A DNA stretch of 64,000 nucleotides, taken from assembly GCF_002104795.1 (NCBI RefSeq), contig NZ_NCXO01000013.1, forward strand, positions 20,503 to 84,502. Reading direction: 5' to 3'. Of this stretch, positions 41,210-51,017 are shown piece by piece. The stretch comes from Mycolicibacillus koreensis (GTDB taxonomy: Bacteria; Actinomycetota; Actinomycetes; Mycobacteriales; Mycobacteriaceae). How positions within the stretch are numbered: the stretch's first letter is position 1; every line of letters starts with the position of its first letter. The position numbers and the translations under genes are program-made. Under the pieces are notes generated by a model, which worked only from the letters and a program-made list of their open reading frames with translations, searched no databases and was not told the DNA's origin.

Positions 41210-42382
41210 ATGGGCAAGTACCGAGGCGGGTCGAAACCGTGGGAGAAGAACGACCCGAAGGGGCGGCGGCTCGACCCTGGCCAATACCCGGAGTTGAACG
41301 CCGTCTTCTACACCGCCGACCCGGCGGAGTTCATCAAGATGCGCATCGAGTCGCTGTCGCTCATGGCGTGTAGCAGCGAGCAACTGGCCCCGCTCTACGG
41401 GACCGACCGAACCATCGGAGCCGCGTTCCTCGGTTCCGTGCCGCCGCCGACCTTAGAGGCCCGGCAGCGGTACATGCGCATGGAAGCGGTGATGATTGCC
41501 AACCACGCCTCCGAGGCAATGCTGCGCCTGTTCTTCGCTCATGTGGAGCACCCCGAATGTCCCTGGCTGGGGATGTCGGCCTCAAACGACTTCGCCGAGT
41601 ACAAGGCGAAGATCGCTGACGCACTGACCAACGGGTTCGATCACGAACAAATCGCCGCTGTCTTCCTCGGCGGCACGAGCCGCGTCGATTCCTGCATCCA
41701 ACTCACCGACGCCGAGTTCGGGGATGCCATCGACGGCCTGGAGATGCTGCTGATCAACTGCGCGCAACGAGTCCTCGGCGACGCCTTCGTCTACAACGCG
41801 GTCAAGCACGGCGTGAGCGCAGTCGCCGTCGATGACGATGAGGCGAAGGTCGCCTGGCAGCCGATGAACGGCGAGCCGGTGGTCCTGCACAAAGGGCCTA
41901 CCCACGTCTACCTGCACAAGAAGGCGTCCCCCAACGCCGCCAAGGACGAAGCGCATTGGTGGCTCAGCATGGAGGACGCGAACCCCGGACGCGAGCTGGC
42001 GGTGTCGGTGCTCGTCACAAAAGCACTCGATTCCCTCTGGGACGTGGCCCGCCGCCGTTACCTCAGCGAAAGCGGGGCCATCAATTACGTCAGCAAGGCG
42101 ACCGTCGAGATGGCGGTCTACGGCACGACCATGCAGGCGAACAACCACCTCAAGCGCATGGTTCATGAACTGATCAAGTTGAAGCCCGACGGCTCCGTTG
42201 ACGGAACCCAGCACCACGTCGCCGGATACCGCATCCCGCGGGAGTGGTCGATGTCAGCAGCAGCCGCCGGAACCGAAGTCCGTAGCGTCGCATTGCCTGC
42301 TCGCCAGCGAGATCGACAGGTCTACTCCACCAGCGGTCGGGCGTACCTGCCCATCACGCCCCGCGGCTTCGAGCGAGGGTGA
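41210..42382 (+). CDS. Unrecognised 390-residue element protein
   Basis: ATG 41210 (MGKYRGGSKPWEKND) is preferred. The frame is open 40 codons further, but the extra codons read through the att-proximal DNA. The protein is soluble and mixed alpha/beta, with no signal or membrane helix. Two segments recall HEPN-like ribonuclease helices, EAMLRLFFAHVEH (R-x4-H) and FVYNAVKHGVSA, but this is only a faint resemblance. It is on the same strand as and directly upstream of the restriction enzyme, within the element. An accessory defence role is possible but unproven. Confidence 0.6.
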   Translation: MGKYRGGSKPWEKNDPKGRRLDPGQYPELNAVFYTADPAEFIKMRIESLSLMACSSEQLAPLYGTDRTIGAAFLGSVPPPTLEARQRYMRMEAVMIANHASEAMLRLFFAHVEHPECPWLGMSASNDFAEYKAKIADALTNGFDHEQIAAVFLGGTSRVDSCIQLTDAEFGDAIDGLEMLLINCAQRVLGDAFVYNAVKHGVSAVAVDDDEAKVAWQPMNGEPVVLHKGPTHVYLHKKASPNAAKDEAHWWLSMEDANPGRELAVSVLVTKALDSLWDVARRRYLSESGAINYVSKATVEMAVYGTTMQANNHLKRMVHELIKLKPDGSVDGTQHHVAGYRIPREWSMSAAAAGTEVRSVALPARQRDRQVYSTSGRAYLPITPRGFERG

Positions 42383-42559
42383 CGCAAGGCCGTGACGGGC
42401 TAACCTCACAACCACCCGTAGGTGGTAGGTCGCCCATCGCGCAGTACCACGCCGACCGGATCGCCGCACCTCGGCGATTCAGGCACCGCTCCCCTGTCGT
42501 GTCTGTGCAGTATGGTCATGGCACTTTTGGCAGCGGACAGACAGGAATATCCAGCCGGT

Positions 42560-45500
42560 ATGGGTTCTGTACACGAGGTCGTCGAGGCATTCCGGGACGC
42601 GCCGTCCAACTCCGAGCGCGGAACGAAGTTCGAGCAGCTGATGGTGCGCTACTTCCAGCTGGACCCGATGCTGTCGCAGCAGTACGACCAGGTGTGGCGG
42701 TGGATCGACTGGCCCGGACGCCAGGGCAAGACCGATACCGGCATCGACCTGGTGGCCCGCGAGCGCGACACCGGTAACTACACGGCGATCCAGTGCAAGT
42801 TCTACGAGCCGACCCATCGACTCGCCAAGGAAGACATCGACTCCTTCTTCACCGCGTCCGGCAAGGAACCGTTCACCAACCGGGTCATCATCTCCACCAC
42901 CGACCGGTGGGGTAAGAACGCCGAGGACGCCCTGGAAGGCCAGACCAAGCCGGTGCAACGGATCGGGATGGCCGAGATCGCCGACTCCCCGATCGACTGG
43001 GACATCGCCTGGCCCGCCGGTGACCTCCACATCGAATTGGCCCCGGCCCAGAAGCACCAGGCGCGACCGCATCAGGAACAGGCGATCGACGCCGCATTCG
43101 GTGGGTTCGCCGCCGGTAACGACCGCGGCAAGCTGATCATGGCGTGTGGCACCGGTAAGACCTTCACGGCCCTCAAGATCGCCGAACGCACCGCAGCCGA
43201 GAATGGCGGCGCAGCACGCATCCTGTTCCTGGTGCCGTCGATCTCGTTGCTGAGCCAGACGCTGCGGGCCTGGACCGCGCAAACCGAGCTGGACTTGCGG
43301 GCGTTTGCGGTCTGCTCGGATACCAAGGTGTCCCGGACGGTCGAGGACTACAACGTCCACGACGTGCCGATCCCGGTCACCACCGACCCGCAGCGGCTCG
43401 CCGACGAGATGGCCTACCGCAAACGCGCCAAGGGTTTGACGGTGGTGTTCTCCACCTACCAGTCGCTGCCGGTGGTGGCCGAAGCGCAGAAGCTCGGGGT
43501 TGACGAGTTCGATCTGGTGATCTGCGACGAGGCCCACCGCACCACCGGCGTCACGCTGGCCGGCGATGACGAGTCGAACTTTGTCCGCATCCACGACGCC
43601 GACTACCTGCACGCCTCCCGGCGGCTGTATATGACGGCCACGCCGCGCATCTTCGCCGAGTCGGTCAAGGACAAGGCCGCCCAGCATTCGGCCGAGCTGG
43701 CGACGATGGACAACGAGCTGACCTACGGCCCGGAGTTTCACCGGCTGTCGTTCGGCGATGCGGTCGAGCGCGGGCTGCTCACCGACTACAAGGTGCTGGT
43801 GCTGACCATCGACGAGTCGGTGATCGCCCCGAAGCTACAGCAGCAGTTCGCCGCCGTTGACGGCGAACTGAGCCTCGATGACGCCTCCAAACTCATCGGC
43901 TGCTGGAACGGACTAGCGAAACGCGCAGGCACCGCTCCCGACGGGACCGGCTTCGCCCCCGGTGAGACCCCGATGCGCCGGGCGGTGGCCTTCGCCCGCG
44001 ACATCAAAAGCTCCAAGCAGGTCGCCGAAATGTTCCCGGTCGTGGTCAGCCGCTACCAGGAACTGCTCAACGAGCACGAGAACGACGGCCAGCGCGTCGA
44101 GGCCACCAACCGCGGCCTGACCTGCGCGGTGCACCACGTCGACGGCACCTACAACGCCCTGGAACGCAACGCCGAGCTGACCTGGCTCAAAGGCGTCGTC
44201 GCTGAAGACGAGTGCCGCATCCTGACCAATGCCCGCTGCCTATCCGAAGGTGTCGACGTACCGGCCCTGGACGCGGTGCTGTTCTTACACCCCCGCAACT
44301 CCCAAGTGGACGTGGTGCAGTCGGTGGGCCGGGTGATGCGCAAGGCCGACGCCAAGGAGTACGGCTACGTCATCCTGCCGGTCGCGGTGCCCCAAGGCGT
44401 CGAGCCGTCCGCCGCACTCGACGACAACCAGCGGTTCAAGGTGGTCTGGCAGGTGCTCAACGCGCTGCGCTCTCACGACGAACGCTTCGACGCGATGGTC
44501 AACTCGATCGCCCTCAACAGCGAGTCGAATAAGAAGGGCGGGGTGGGCACCGACAAGCTGCTCGGTGCCCACATCGGCCCGACGCTGGATGACCTTGGGG
44601 ATGGCACCGCCGCCGACGACGAGGCCGAGTCGCTGCGCCAGATGGCCCTGTTCTCCCTGTCGGCCTGGCAGGAAGCTATCTATGCCCGCATCGTCGATAA
44701 GGTCGGCACCCGCACCTACTGGGAGCAGTGGGCGTCCGACGTGGCCGATATCGCCGCTGCCCTGGTCACCCGGATCACCGCCTCGCTCGATGGTGCGGAT
44801 ACCAAGACAGCCGAGGCGTTCGGCCAGTTCGTGCGCGGGCTGTGCGACAACCTCAACGACTCGATCACCGAGGCCGATGCCATCAGCATGCTCGCCCAGC
44901 ACTTGATCACCAGGCCGGTGTTCGACGCGCTGTTCGCCGGGCACGACTTCGCCTCCCACAACCCGATCTCCAAGACGATGCAGAAGATGCTCGACACCCT
45001 CGGCGGCACCGGGCTGGAAGCCGAGACCGCCAAGTTGGAAGGGTTCTACGAGTCCGTTCGCCGCCGCGCATCCGAGGTCACCAGCGCAGAAGGTAAGCAG
45101 CAGGTGATCGCCGAGCTGTACGAGAAGTTCTTCCGCATCGGCTTCAAGAAGCAGGCCGAAGCACTCGGCATCGTCTACACGCCAACCCAGATCGTCGACT
45201 TCATCCTGCGCGCCGCCGACGCCGTGTCCCGTAAGCACTTCAGCCGCGGCCTGACCGACGAGGGCGTGCACATCCTCGACGGGTTCACCGGCACCGGCAC
45301 CTTCATGACCCGGCTACTGGAATCCGGGCTGATAACCGCCAAAGACCTTCAGCGCAAATACTCGACCGAACTGCACGCCAACGAGATCATGCTGCTGGCC
45401 TACTACATCGCCGCGGTCAACATCGAGACCACCTACCACGCGCTTGCGGGCAAGACCGCCGGGGTCGACGACTACGAGCCGTTTCCGGGCATCGTGCTCG

Positions 45501-47440
45501 CCGACACCTTCCAGATCAGCGAGGCGGGCGACTCGATGGACCGCATCATGTTCCCCCACAACAACGCCCGCATCGAGGCGCAGCTGGAAACACCCATCAA
45601 CGTCATCATCGGCAACCCGCCGTACTCGGTCGGGCAGACCAGCGCCAACGACCTCAACGCCAACGTCGAGTACCCGACACTCGACAGGCGAATCGAGAAC
45701 ACCTACGCGAAACGGTCGACCGCGACCAACAAGAACAGCCTCTACGACTCCTATATTCGTGCCTTCCGCTGGGCAACCGACCGTATCGGGAAGGCAGGCG
45801 TCGTCGGGTTCGTGTCCAACGGCGGCTGGATCGACGGCAACACCGCGGACGGGATGCGGCTATCCCTGGCCGACGACTACTCGGCGGTCTACGTCTACAA
45901 CCTGCGCGGAAACATGCGGAAGACGAACTGGAAGGAGGAGGGCGGCCAGATATTCGGAGCAGGGTCGCAAGCCACGGTCGCCGTCTTCATCGGCATCAAG
46001 GACGCCGCTCACACCGGACCCTGCATGGTCTTCTACCGCGACATCGGTGACTACCTCACCCGCGAGGACAAGCTGCGGATCGTGAACGAGAGCCAGGTCG
46101 ACGCCATGGACTGGCAGACCATCAGCCCGAACGCCGAAGGTGATTGGATCAACCAGCGCGACGGTGCCTACAGCTCATGGCCCGCGATCGGTGAGAAGAA
46201 ATCTCCTGGTGTCATGACGGTATTCGGCACGTACTCATCAGGTTTGAAGACGGGTCGTGACACCTGGTGCGACAACTTCTCTCGCGCCGGTCTCGATGCG
46301 AATATTGCCGAACTCGTCAACCAGTATCAGGCGGTCGGTTCGGCGTTCCACCGTGAGTTTTGCGGCAGCAAACCCAGCGAGCAGGACGTGACCAAGTTCC
46401 TACAGGCACACTCCGAGTTCACCGCCGACGGCCAGATCAGCTGGAACCGCAGCCTCAAGCAGTACCTGGCGAAGAACACGGTCATCGAACGGTCCGATGA
46501 CCGCGTGCGCCTCGGCACCTATCGCCCGTTCCAGCGACAGTGGACCTATTTCGACCGTCGGGTGAACGACATGGTGTACCAACTCCCTTCGATGTTCCCG
46601 ACACCGCACCACGAGAACAGCGGCATCCTCGTGCTTGCACCCCGCGACGGCATGCAATTCGCCACTCTGGCGACGGATCTACTACCGGACCTGTCGTTCT
46701 TTACGTACACGGCACAGTTCTTCCCTCGCTGGACCTACGAGAAGGCCGAATCCGACGACGGGGGTCTGGACTTCGCCGCCGTCAGCGGCGAGGTCGACAA
46801 GTACGGCTATCGCCGGGTGGACAACATCACCGATGGCATCCTCAAGCTGTACCGCGACGCGATCGGCGACCAGGTGACCAAGGACGACATCTTCTACTAC
46901 GTCTACGGCCTGCTGCACGATCCCGCCTACCGGGAGAAGTATGCCGCGGACCTGAAGAAGATGCTGCCGCACATCCCGACGCCGGAGAGCCGAGAGCGGT
47001 TCAGCCAGTTCGCGGATGCGGGCCGGAAGCTGGCCAAGCTGCACGTCAACTACGAGTCCGCGGAGCCGTATCTGCTTGACGTGCAACTCAAGGCCGGCGC
47101 GAAGCCCGAGGACCGCGAGACGTGGCGGGTCGAGAAGATGAAATGGAAGTCGAAGACCGACCACTCGGCCATCATCTACAACGGCAAGGTGACCCTGGCG
47201 GGTATCCCCGAGGACGCCGAGCGGTACATGCTCGGCTCGCGGTCCGCACTGGCCTGGCTGATCGACCGGTACCAGGTGAAGACCGACAAGGCGTCGGGCA
47301 TCGTCAACGACCCCAACGACTGGTGCGACGAGCACGACGCCCCGACTTACATCGTGGACCTGATCAAGAAGGTCACCACCGTTAGCGTCGAGACCATGAA
47401 GATCGTCGACCAGCTCAGCGCAACGACGCCCACCAGCTAG
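42560..47440 (+). CDS. Single-chain type ISP restriction-modification enzyme
   Basis: Starting at ATG 42560 the product is 1,626 residues; in-frame ATGs at 42512 and 42518 are alternatives. Domains in order: an Mrr-like nuclease (about 20-120; GIDLVARE and AIQCKFY give the PD-(D/E)xK residues); an SF2 helicase with motif I GTGKT near 197, DEAH near 321, TATP near 358 and QSVGRVMRK near 587; an N6-adenine methyltransferase with FTGTGTF near 911 and NPPY near 1019; and a C-terminal target-recognition region. This is the order of LlaGI/LlaBIII. It methylates one strand of an asymmetric site, and translocation from head-to-head sites leads to cleavage. No separate specificity gene is needed. Confidence 0.9.
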   Translation: MGSVHEVVEAFRDAPSNSERGTKFEQLMVRYFQLDPMLSQQYDQVWRWIDWPGRQGKTDTGIDLVARERDTGNYTAIQCKFYEPTHRLAKEDIDSFFTASGKEPFTNRVIISTTDRWGKNAEDALEGQTKPVQRIGMAEIADSPIDWDIAWPAGDLHIELAPAQKHQARPHQEQAIDAAFGGFAAGNDRGKLIMACGTGKTFTALKIAERTAAENGGAARILFLVPSISLLSQTLRAWTAQTELDLRAFAVCSDTKVSRTVEDYNVHDVPIPVTTDPQRLADEMAYRKRAKGLTVVFSTYQSLPVVAEAQKLGVDEFDLVICDEAHRTTGVTLAGDDESNFVRIHDADYLHASRRLYMTATPRIFAESVKDKAAQHSAELATMDNELTYGPEFHRLSFGDAVERGLLTDYKVLVLTIDESVIAPKLQQQFAAVDGELSLDDASKLIGCWNGLAKRAGTAPDGTGFAPGETPMRRAVAFARDIKSSKQVAEMFPVVVSRYQELLNEHENDGQRVEATNRGLTCAVHHVDGTYNALERNAELTWLKGVVAEDECRILTNARCLSEGVDVPALDAVLFLHPRNSQVDVVQSVGRVMRKADAKEYGYVILPVAVPQGVEPSAALDDNQRFKVVWQVLNALRSHDERFDAMVNSIALNSESNKKGGVGTDKLLGAHIGPTLDDLGDGTAADDEAESLRQMALFSLSAWQEAIYARIVDKVGTRTYWEQWASDVADIAAALVTRITASLDGADTKTAEAFGQFVRGLCDNLNDSITEADAISMLAQHLITRPVFDALFAGHDFASHNPISKTMQKMLDTLGGTGLEAETAKLEGFYESVRRRASEVTSAEGKQQVIAELYEKFFRIGFKKQAEALGIVYTPTQIVDFILRAADAVSRKHFSRGLTDEGVHILDGFTGTGTFMTRLLESGLITAKDLQRKYSTELHANEIMLLAYYIAAVNIETTYHALAGKTAGVDDYEPFPGIVLADTFQISEAGDSMDRIMFPHNNARIEAQLETPINVIIGNPPYSVGQTSANDLNANVEYPTLDRRIENTYAKRSTATNKNSLYDSYIRAFRWATDRIGKAGVVGFVSNGGWIDGNTADGMRLSLADDYSAVYVYNLRGNMRKTNWKEEGGQIFGAGSQATVAVFIGIKDAAHTGPCMVFYRDIGDYLTREDKLRIVNESQVDAMDWQTISPNAEGDWINQRDGAYSSWPAIGEKKSPGVMTVFGTYSSGLKTGRDTWCDNFSRAGLDANIAELVNQYQAVGSAFHREFCGSKPSEQDVTKFLQAHSEFTADGQISWNRSLKQYLAKNTVIERSDDRVRLGTYRPFQRQWTYFDRRVNDMVYQLPSMFPTPHHENSGILVLAPRDGMQFATLATDLLPDLSFFTYTAQFFPRWTYEKAESDDGGLDFAAVSGEVDKYGYRRVDNITDGILKLYRDAIGDQVTKDDIFYYVYGLLHDPAYREKYAADLKKMLPHIPTPESRERFSQFADAGRKLAKLHVNYESAEPYLLDVQLKAGAKPEDRETWRVEKMKWKSKTDHSAIIYNGKVTLAGIPEDAERYMLGSRSALAWLIDRYQVKTDKASGIVNDPNDWCDEHDAPTYIVDLIKKVTTVSVETMKIVDQLSATTPTS

Positions 47441-47462
47441 ACAGCTGAACACCGGCTACCGG

Positions 47463-48071
47463 CTAGAGGTTCGACCACGGCTCGTCGTCCTCGTCCGCAG
47501 GATGGCCGCTAAGCGGTCCAGCGTCCACGGTGCCGCCCTGGTGCTGATCAACTTCGGCATCGAGCACCAGATGGCCGTTCGACGTGCCAGCGTCGGCCTT
47601 AGCCAGCATCAGGTCCACGGCCACCGCAGACCCGCCCGGAAGCTGCGCTATCGCTTCGGCCAGCATGCGGGAGTCCATGCGGCCCACCAGTTCGACGAAT
47701 TGCTCGGCGAACTCCACCGAGGTCATCTGCTCGACGGCGACCTTGGACGGCGCGTCCAGGCCGAACAGGCGGGCGCGGCGTTCCATCACCTTGAGCACCA
47801 TCTTCCCGGCGTCCAGATCGCCGGCCAGCGCAGCGGCCCAGTGGGTCCGCTGGAGTTCGTCGAGGCGTTCGCCTTCGATGTAGCGCATCTCTGCGACTTC
47901 TTCGGCTTCGGTGCGATCGAGTAGCCGGGCGACGGCGTAGCGGGCCGATGACTCGTCGCCCCAGTCCAATCGCTCCGCAATCACCCGGTAGGGCAACCCT
48001 TCCCGTCTCATCGCCAGGGCCTTGAGGGCGCGCTCGCGCTCGGCGGGTTGTCGCTTCGACTTACTGGGCAT
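47463..48071 (-). CDS. HTH protein, possible small terminase
   Basis: The 202-residue protein has an N-terminal HTH (LPYRVIAERLDWGDESSARY) and then ERLDELQRTHWAAALAGDLD and VLKVMERRARLFGLDAPSKV, a pattern I associate with actinobacterial phage small-terminase-like proteins. The C-terminus is acidic and probably disordered. A TerS carried by a satellite would redirect helper-phage packaging, as in PICIs. It is convergent with the restriction gene (22 bp apart). A plain DNA-binding regulator is the alternative. Confidence 0.55.
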   Translation of the reverse strand: MPSKSKRQPAERERALKALAMRREGLPYRVIAERLDWGDESSARYAVARLLDRTEAEEVAEMRYIEGERLDELQRTHWAAALAGDLDAGKMVLKVMERRARLFGLDAPSKVAVEQMTSVEFAEQFVELVGRMDSRMLAEAIAQLPGGSAVAVDLMLAKADAGTSNGHLVLDAEVDQHQGGTVDAGPLSGHPADEDDEPWSNL

Positions 48072-48191
48072 GATGGGTGGTCTCCTTCGAGTCGGGCAGC
48101 GATTGTCCGGGCATCCCCCGAGGCCAACCGGTGGGTGCTAACCGCGGGCCGCTACACGGTTGGACCCGTCCGGCAACGCGCCTGATGATCC

Positions 48192-48279
48192 CTGTGCCGG
48201 GTGTGCCGGCCCTCTCCGTTAACACCTTGCGTGAAGCAGCTACGGCGAGTAACCGAAGGGGGCGGTACACCCGGCACAG
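48192..48279. repeat. 17-nt inverted repeat between TerS-like and primase genes
   Basis: Arms at 48192-48208 and 48263-48279 pair over 17 nt with one G-T position; 13 nt are perfect (ctgtgccgggtgt / acacccggcacag). The 54-nt interior contains gttaac. The 253-bp gap has no convincing gene. A replication origin for the primase-helicase or a promoter/operator for the TerS-like gene are the candidates. Confidence 0.5.
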
Positions 48280-48324
48280 TTCTGCATTTCCACAGGTGAG
48301 CGATGGATTCACCCGACCAGCTCG

Positions 48325-50952
48325 CTACGCTATATCCGTCGCGAGGGGGTCGATTTTCTTTGCGTTGGCTGCCATTTCGTCCTCGGCGCGCCGGAATCGC
48401 ATCCCAGCCCATACTCGGGCCTGACCAGTGATCGCGGTGTCGCCCCCGTAGCGGTGGGAGACCTTGCGGGGGTTGCGGATACGTCGCTTCTCGACCCTGT
48501 TCCCTTGCGTCTCCGTGTGGTTGGCGAACCGGGCAGTGAACGTCTCGACCGGCCAAGGGTGGTGCCCGCCCGAGCTGAGCCAGTCGTTGAAGTCGGTCAG
48601 CAGGTCTTCGACCAGGATCACGGTGCCGTCGTCGGGAATCAATCGCTCGCACCAGTAGCCGAGTACGCGGTCGGTTTCGGCCCGCCAGTCGCGGGTGTCG
48701 GCGGCGATCTTCTCGGTGGGCAGCAACGCCGTACTCGGATCGGCGTAGCAGGCGACCGCTCCCTGTACCGCCCAGGTCACCAGGGCGTCGTGCTGGCCGT
48801 CGTCGCCGTCGGCGATCCGTTGCTTGAGCAGCGGGTCGCCACGCCGGTCGGTGTCGAGCACCACGTCGTCGTCGGTCTTGCGGTAGGTGTACGGGAAGAT
48901 CACCAGTGCCAGTCGCCGCCAGGTGCCGTGATCGGTCTCTGCGATCACCGGCCGGTGGTTCGTGGTGATGAACAGCGAGTGCGTGGCAGCGAACTCGATG
49001 TTGTCCTGCCGGATGTACCGGGCCTTGATCCGGGGCGTGTCCATGATCCGTTTGAGCACGGTCATGTTGAGCGAACGCCCCTCGGTCAACTCCTCACCGA
49101 CCACCAGTCGCCGCCCTCGCAGGTCGGCCACCTCGGTGCTGTGCTCGCTGCCCTTCTCGGTGGCGGCGAACAGCTTCGCCGAGGCCATCGTGGCGTATCC
49201 GCCGAGGGCTGGCACCAGCCCGCCCGTCGTCAGAGCCGACTTGCCGTTCTCGCCGCCGCCCTGCAATACCGGCACCACGCCGTCGGGGGTCGGCCTGCCG
49301 GTGATGGCCTGACCGATCCTGCGCTGGAACCACGCACGCTCGTCGTCGGGCAGGGCGGTGAGTGCTTGCTCGACATCGGGGTGGGTGTACGGAGTGCCAC
49401 CGTCGTTGAGGCGGTACGACCCCTTGGTGATCTTGGTCATCAGCTTCGCCGGGTCATGCGGTGTCAGCGCACCGGTGCGCAGATCGACTATCCCGCCGGG
49501 CGTGTTGAGCAGATCGGGGTCGGCGTCGAGGCAGTCCGGCTCGTTTTCGACCATGTTCCCGGCCAGCGCGAGCACTGAGGTGATCCGGTTGCGGCTGGCG
49601 ACGGGCTTCCACGATTTGATTGCTTCGTCGTAATCATTGTTGGCGGGGTCCGCAGCGAGCTTCTTGGCGAAGAACCGTATCCGCCCCATGACGAACCGGC
49701 GGATCGCCTCGGTGGGCGGACCATCGCCGCATTCCTGCCAGTGGGTGCTGGTCCACCGATGCCAGCCGATGCCGCGTGCCCGGATGAACTTGCCGCGCAG
49801 CACTTTCTCGGCTGCGATTTCAGCCAGCCCCGCATCGGTGAACCGCGCCTGGCCGGGCATCTTGGGGTCGCCACCATCCTGGCCGTTGCCGGTATCCCTG
49901 CCGAGGTCGGCGGTAGGAGGATCGAGGCTGACAGATAACACGTCCAGATCGGCTTCGGGCATCTTCTCGGCAACCCGTTGCCGTATCGCGTCGATGTCGG
50001 CTGCGCGGGCCTGACCGATGGCCCACGCCAACATACCGTTGAACTCGGCGTGTGCCTGCCGAGATGTACGAGCGGGCTTCTGCTTGGAGCTGATCGGGTC
50101 TTTCATCGCTGCGGTGACGAACAGCTCCCGCAAGGTGTCGGTGGCGAGCTGGGCGGGATAGAACCCGGCGCGTGCTTCCTTCATCGCACCGGCGAGCACC
50201 GCGGTGAGGGTGCCGTGACGGGACTCGCCAGCGGCGATGCGCTCGGCGCAGTGCTTGACGAATCCGGCGAGGATATCCGGTCGTTCGCTGCGGGTGTGTG
50301 CTGCCAGGAACTCGGTCACCTGGGTGTCGGTGGCCGCATCCTCGGCGGATGAACCGTCGGTGAGTTTTTCGGCCAGCGCAGAGGGCAGAACCGGGACGGT
50401 GCCGGTGCGTTCCCACTGATACTCGCCGTCCTCGTCCGGGTGGACGCTGGGTGCGACGATGATGACGCCGTTGAGGCCGCGCACCTCACCCCAGCCGTTG
50501 CCGAGGCCACCGGTGCTATTGCCGATGGTGCGCCCGAGCGGTTGCCGGTAGACATAGTGGCCGCGACCCGGTGTGACTGGCCGAGTCGACTGATACGGCG
50601 CACCGTCGAGATGGGCCGTCAGCTCGTCGGTGAGATAGTCGGGGGCGTCTACGTCGAACACCAGCGCACCGGACCGACCTACATGCAGCGCGATCCCGTC
50701 GTCGGTTCCGGCGAACCACGCGGTGATCTGCTCGATGTCGCGGCTGGACTGCGTATGCCACCCTTTGCCGACCCGACTGCCCGGATTTTTGGTGCCGCGG
50801 CGCACCGGAAGCACGTACCAACCCGCGGCGGCGTAGGTAATCGCGGCTGTCAGGACATCATCATCAGGGTCGATATCGGGGATGTGCAGCTCGTCCGCAT
50901 CACAGCAGAGACCTCCCCCGCGGCCTGCGGCACTAGGATAGGTGGTGTCCAT
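48325..50952 (-). CDS. Bifunctional primase-polymerase / P4-type SF3 helicase
   Basis: The 875-residue protein has an N-terminal archaeo-eukaryotic primase (prim-pol) domain, about 30-220: YVLPVRRGTKNP, then VFDVDAPD with catalytic acids and GRGHYVYRQP. The C-terminal D5/SF3 helicase has Walker A GGGENGKSALTT near 564-571 and LRGRRLVVGEELTEG as Walker B. This pair starts and unwinds replication of phage satellites and plasmids (P4 alpha-type). Its presence implies that the element can replicate after excision. The start ATG follows AGGAAGG at about 12 bases. Confidence 0.9.
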   Translation of the reverse strand: MDTTYPSAAGRGGGLCCDADELHIPDIDPDDDVLTAAITYAAAGWYVLPVRRGTKNPGSRVGKGWHTQSSRDIEQITAWFAGTDDGIALHVGRSGALVFDVDAPDYLTDELTAHLDGAPYQSTRPVTPGRGHYVYRQPLGRTIGNSTGGLGNGWGEVRGLNGVIIVAPSVHPDEDGEYQWERTGTVPVLPSALAEKLTDGSSAEDAATDTQVTEFLAAHTRSERPDILAGFVKHCAERIAAGESRHGTLTAVLAGAMKEARAGFYPAQLATDTLRELFVTAAMKDPISSKQKPARTSRQAHAEFNGMLAWAIGQARAADIDAIRQRVAEKMPEADLDVLSVSLDPPTADLGRDTGNGQDGGDPKMPGQARFTDAGLAEIAAEKVLRGKFIRARGIGWHRWTSTHWQECGDGPPTEAIRRFVMGRIRFFAKKLAADPANNDYDEAIKSWKPVASRNRITSVLALAGNMVENEPDCLDADPDLLNTPGGIVDLRTGALTPHDPAKLMTKITKGSYRLNDGGTPYTHPDVEQALTALPDDERAWFQRRIGQAITGRPTPDGVVPVLQGGGENGKSALTTGGLVPALGGYATMASAKLFAATEKGSEHSTEVADLRGRRLVVGEELTEGRSLNMTVLKRIMDTPRIKARYIRQDNIEFAATHSLFITTNHRPVIAETDHGTWRRLALVIFPYTYRKTDDDVVLDTDRRGDPLLKQRIADGDDGQHDALVTWAVQGAVACYADPSTALLPTEKIAADTRDWRAETDRVLGYWCERLIPDDGTVILVEDLLTDFNDWLSSGGHHPWPVETFTARFANHTETQGNRVEKRRIRNPRKVSHRYGGDTAITGQARVWAGMRFRRAEDEMAANAKKIDPLATDIA

Positions 50953-50969
50953 AGGTCGTTTGGCCTTCC

Positions 50970-51000
50970 TGCCCCCGCCCGGTCCACAAGGGCGGGGGCA
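50970..51000 (-). terminator. Hairpin between the excisionase and primase genes
   Basis: Perfect 11-nt arms (tgcccccgccc / gggcgggggca) enclose a 9-nt loop immediately upstream of the primase ribosome site. It could attenuate read-through from the excisionase gene or limit primase expression. Confidence 0.5.
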
Positions 51001-51017
51001 TCGGTTTCTCAGTGGGG

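Noticed and set aside
42479..43741. A 420-residue minus-strand frame inside the restriction gene
   Set aside because: It is antisense to the nuclease and helicase motifs and has no start signal or motif of its own.
48061..48312. An 83-residue minus-strand frame upstream of the TerS-like gene
   Set aside because: Composition is not protein-like and it covers the inverted repeat; treated as a non-coding control region.
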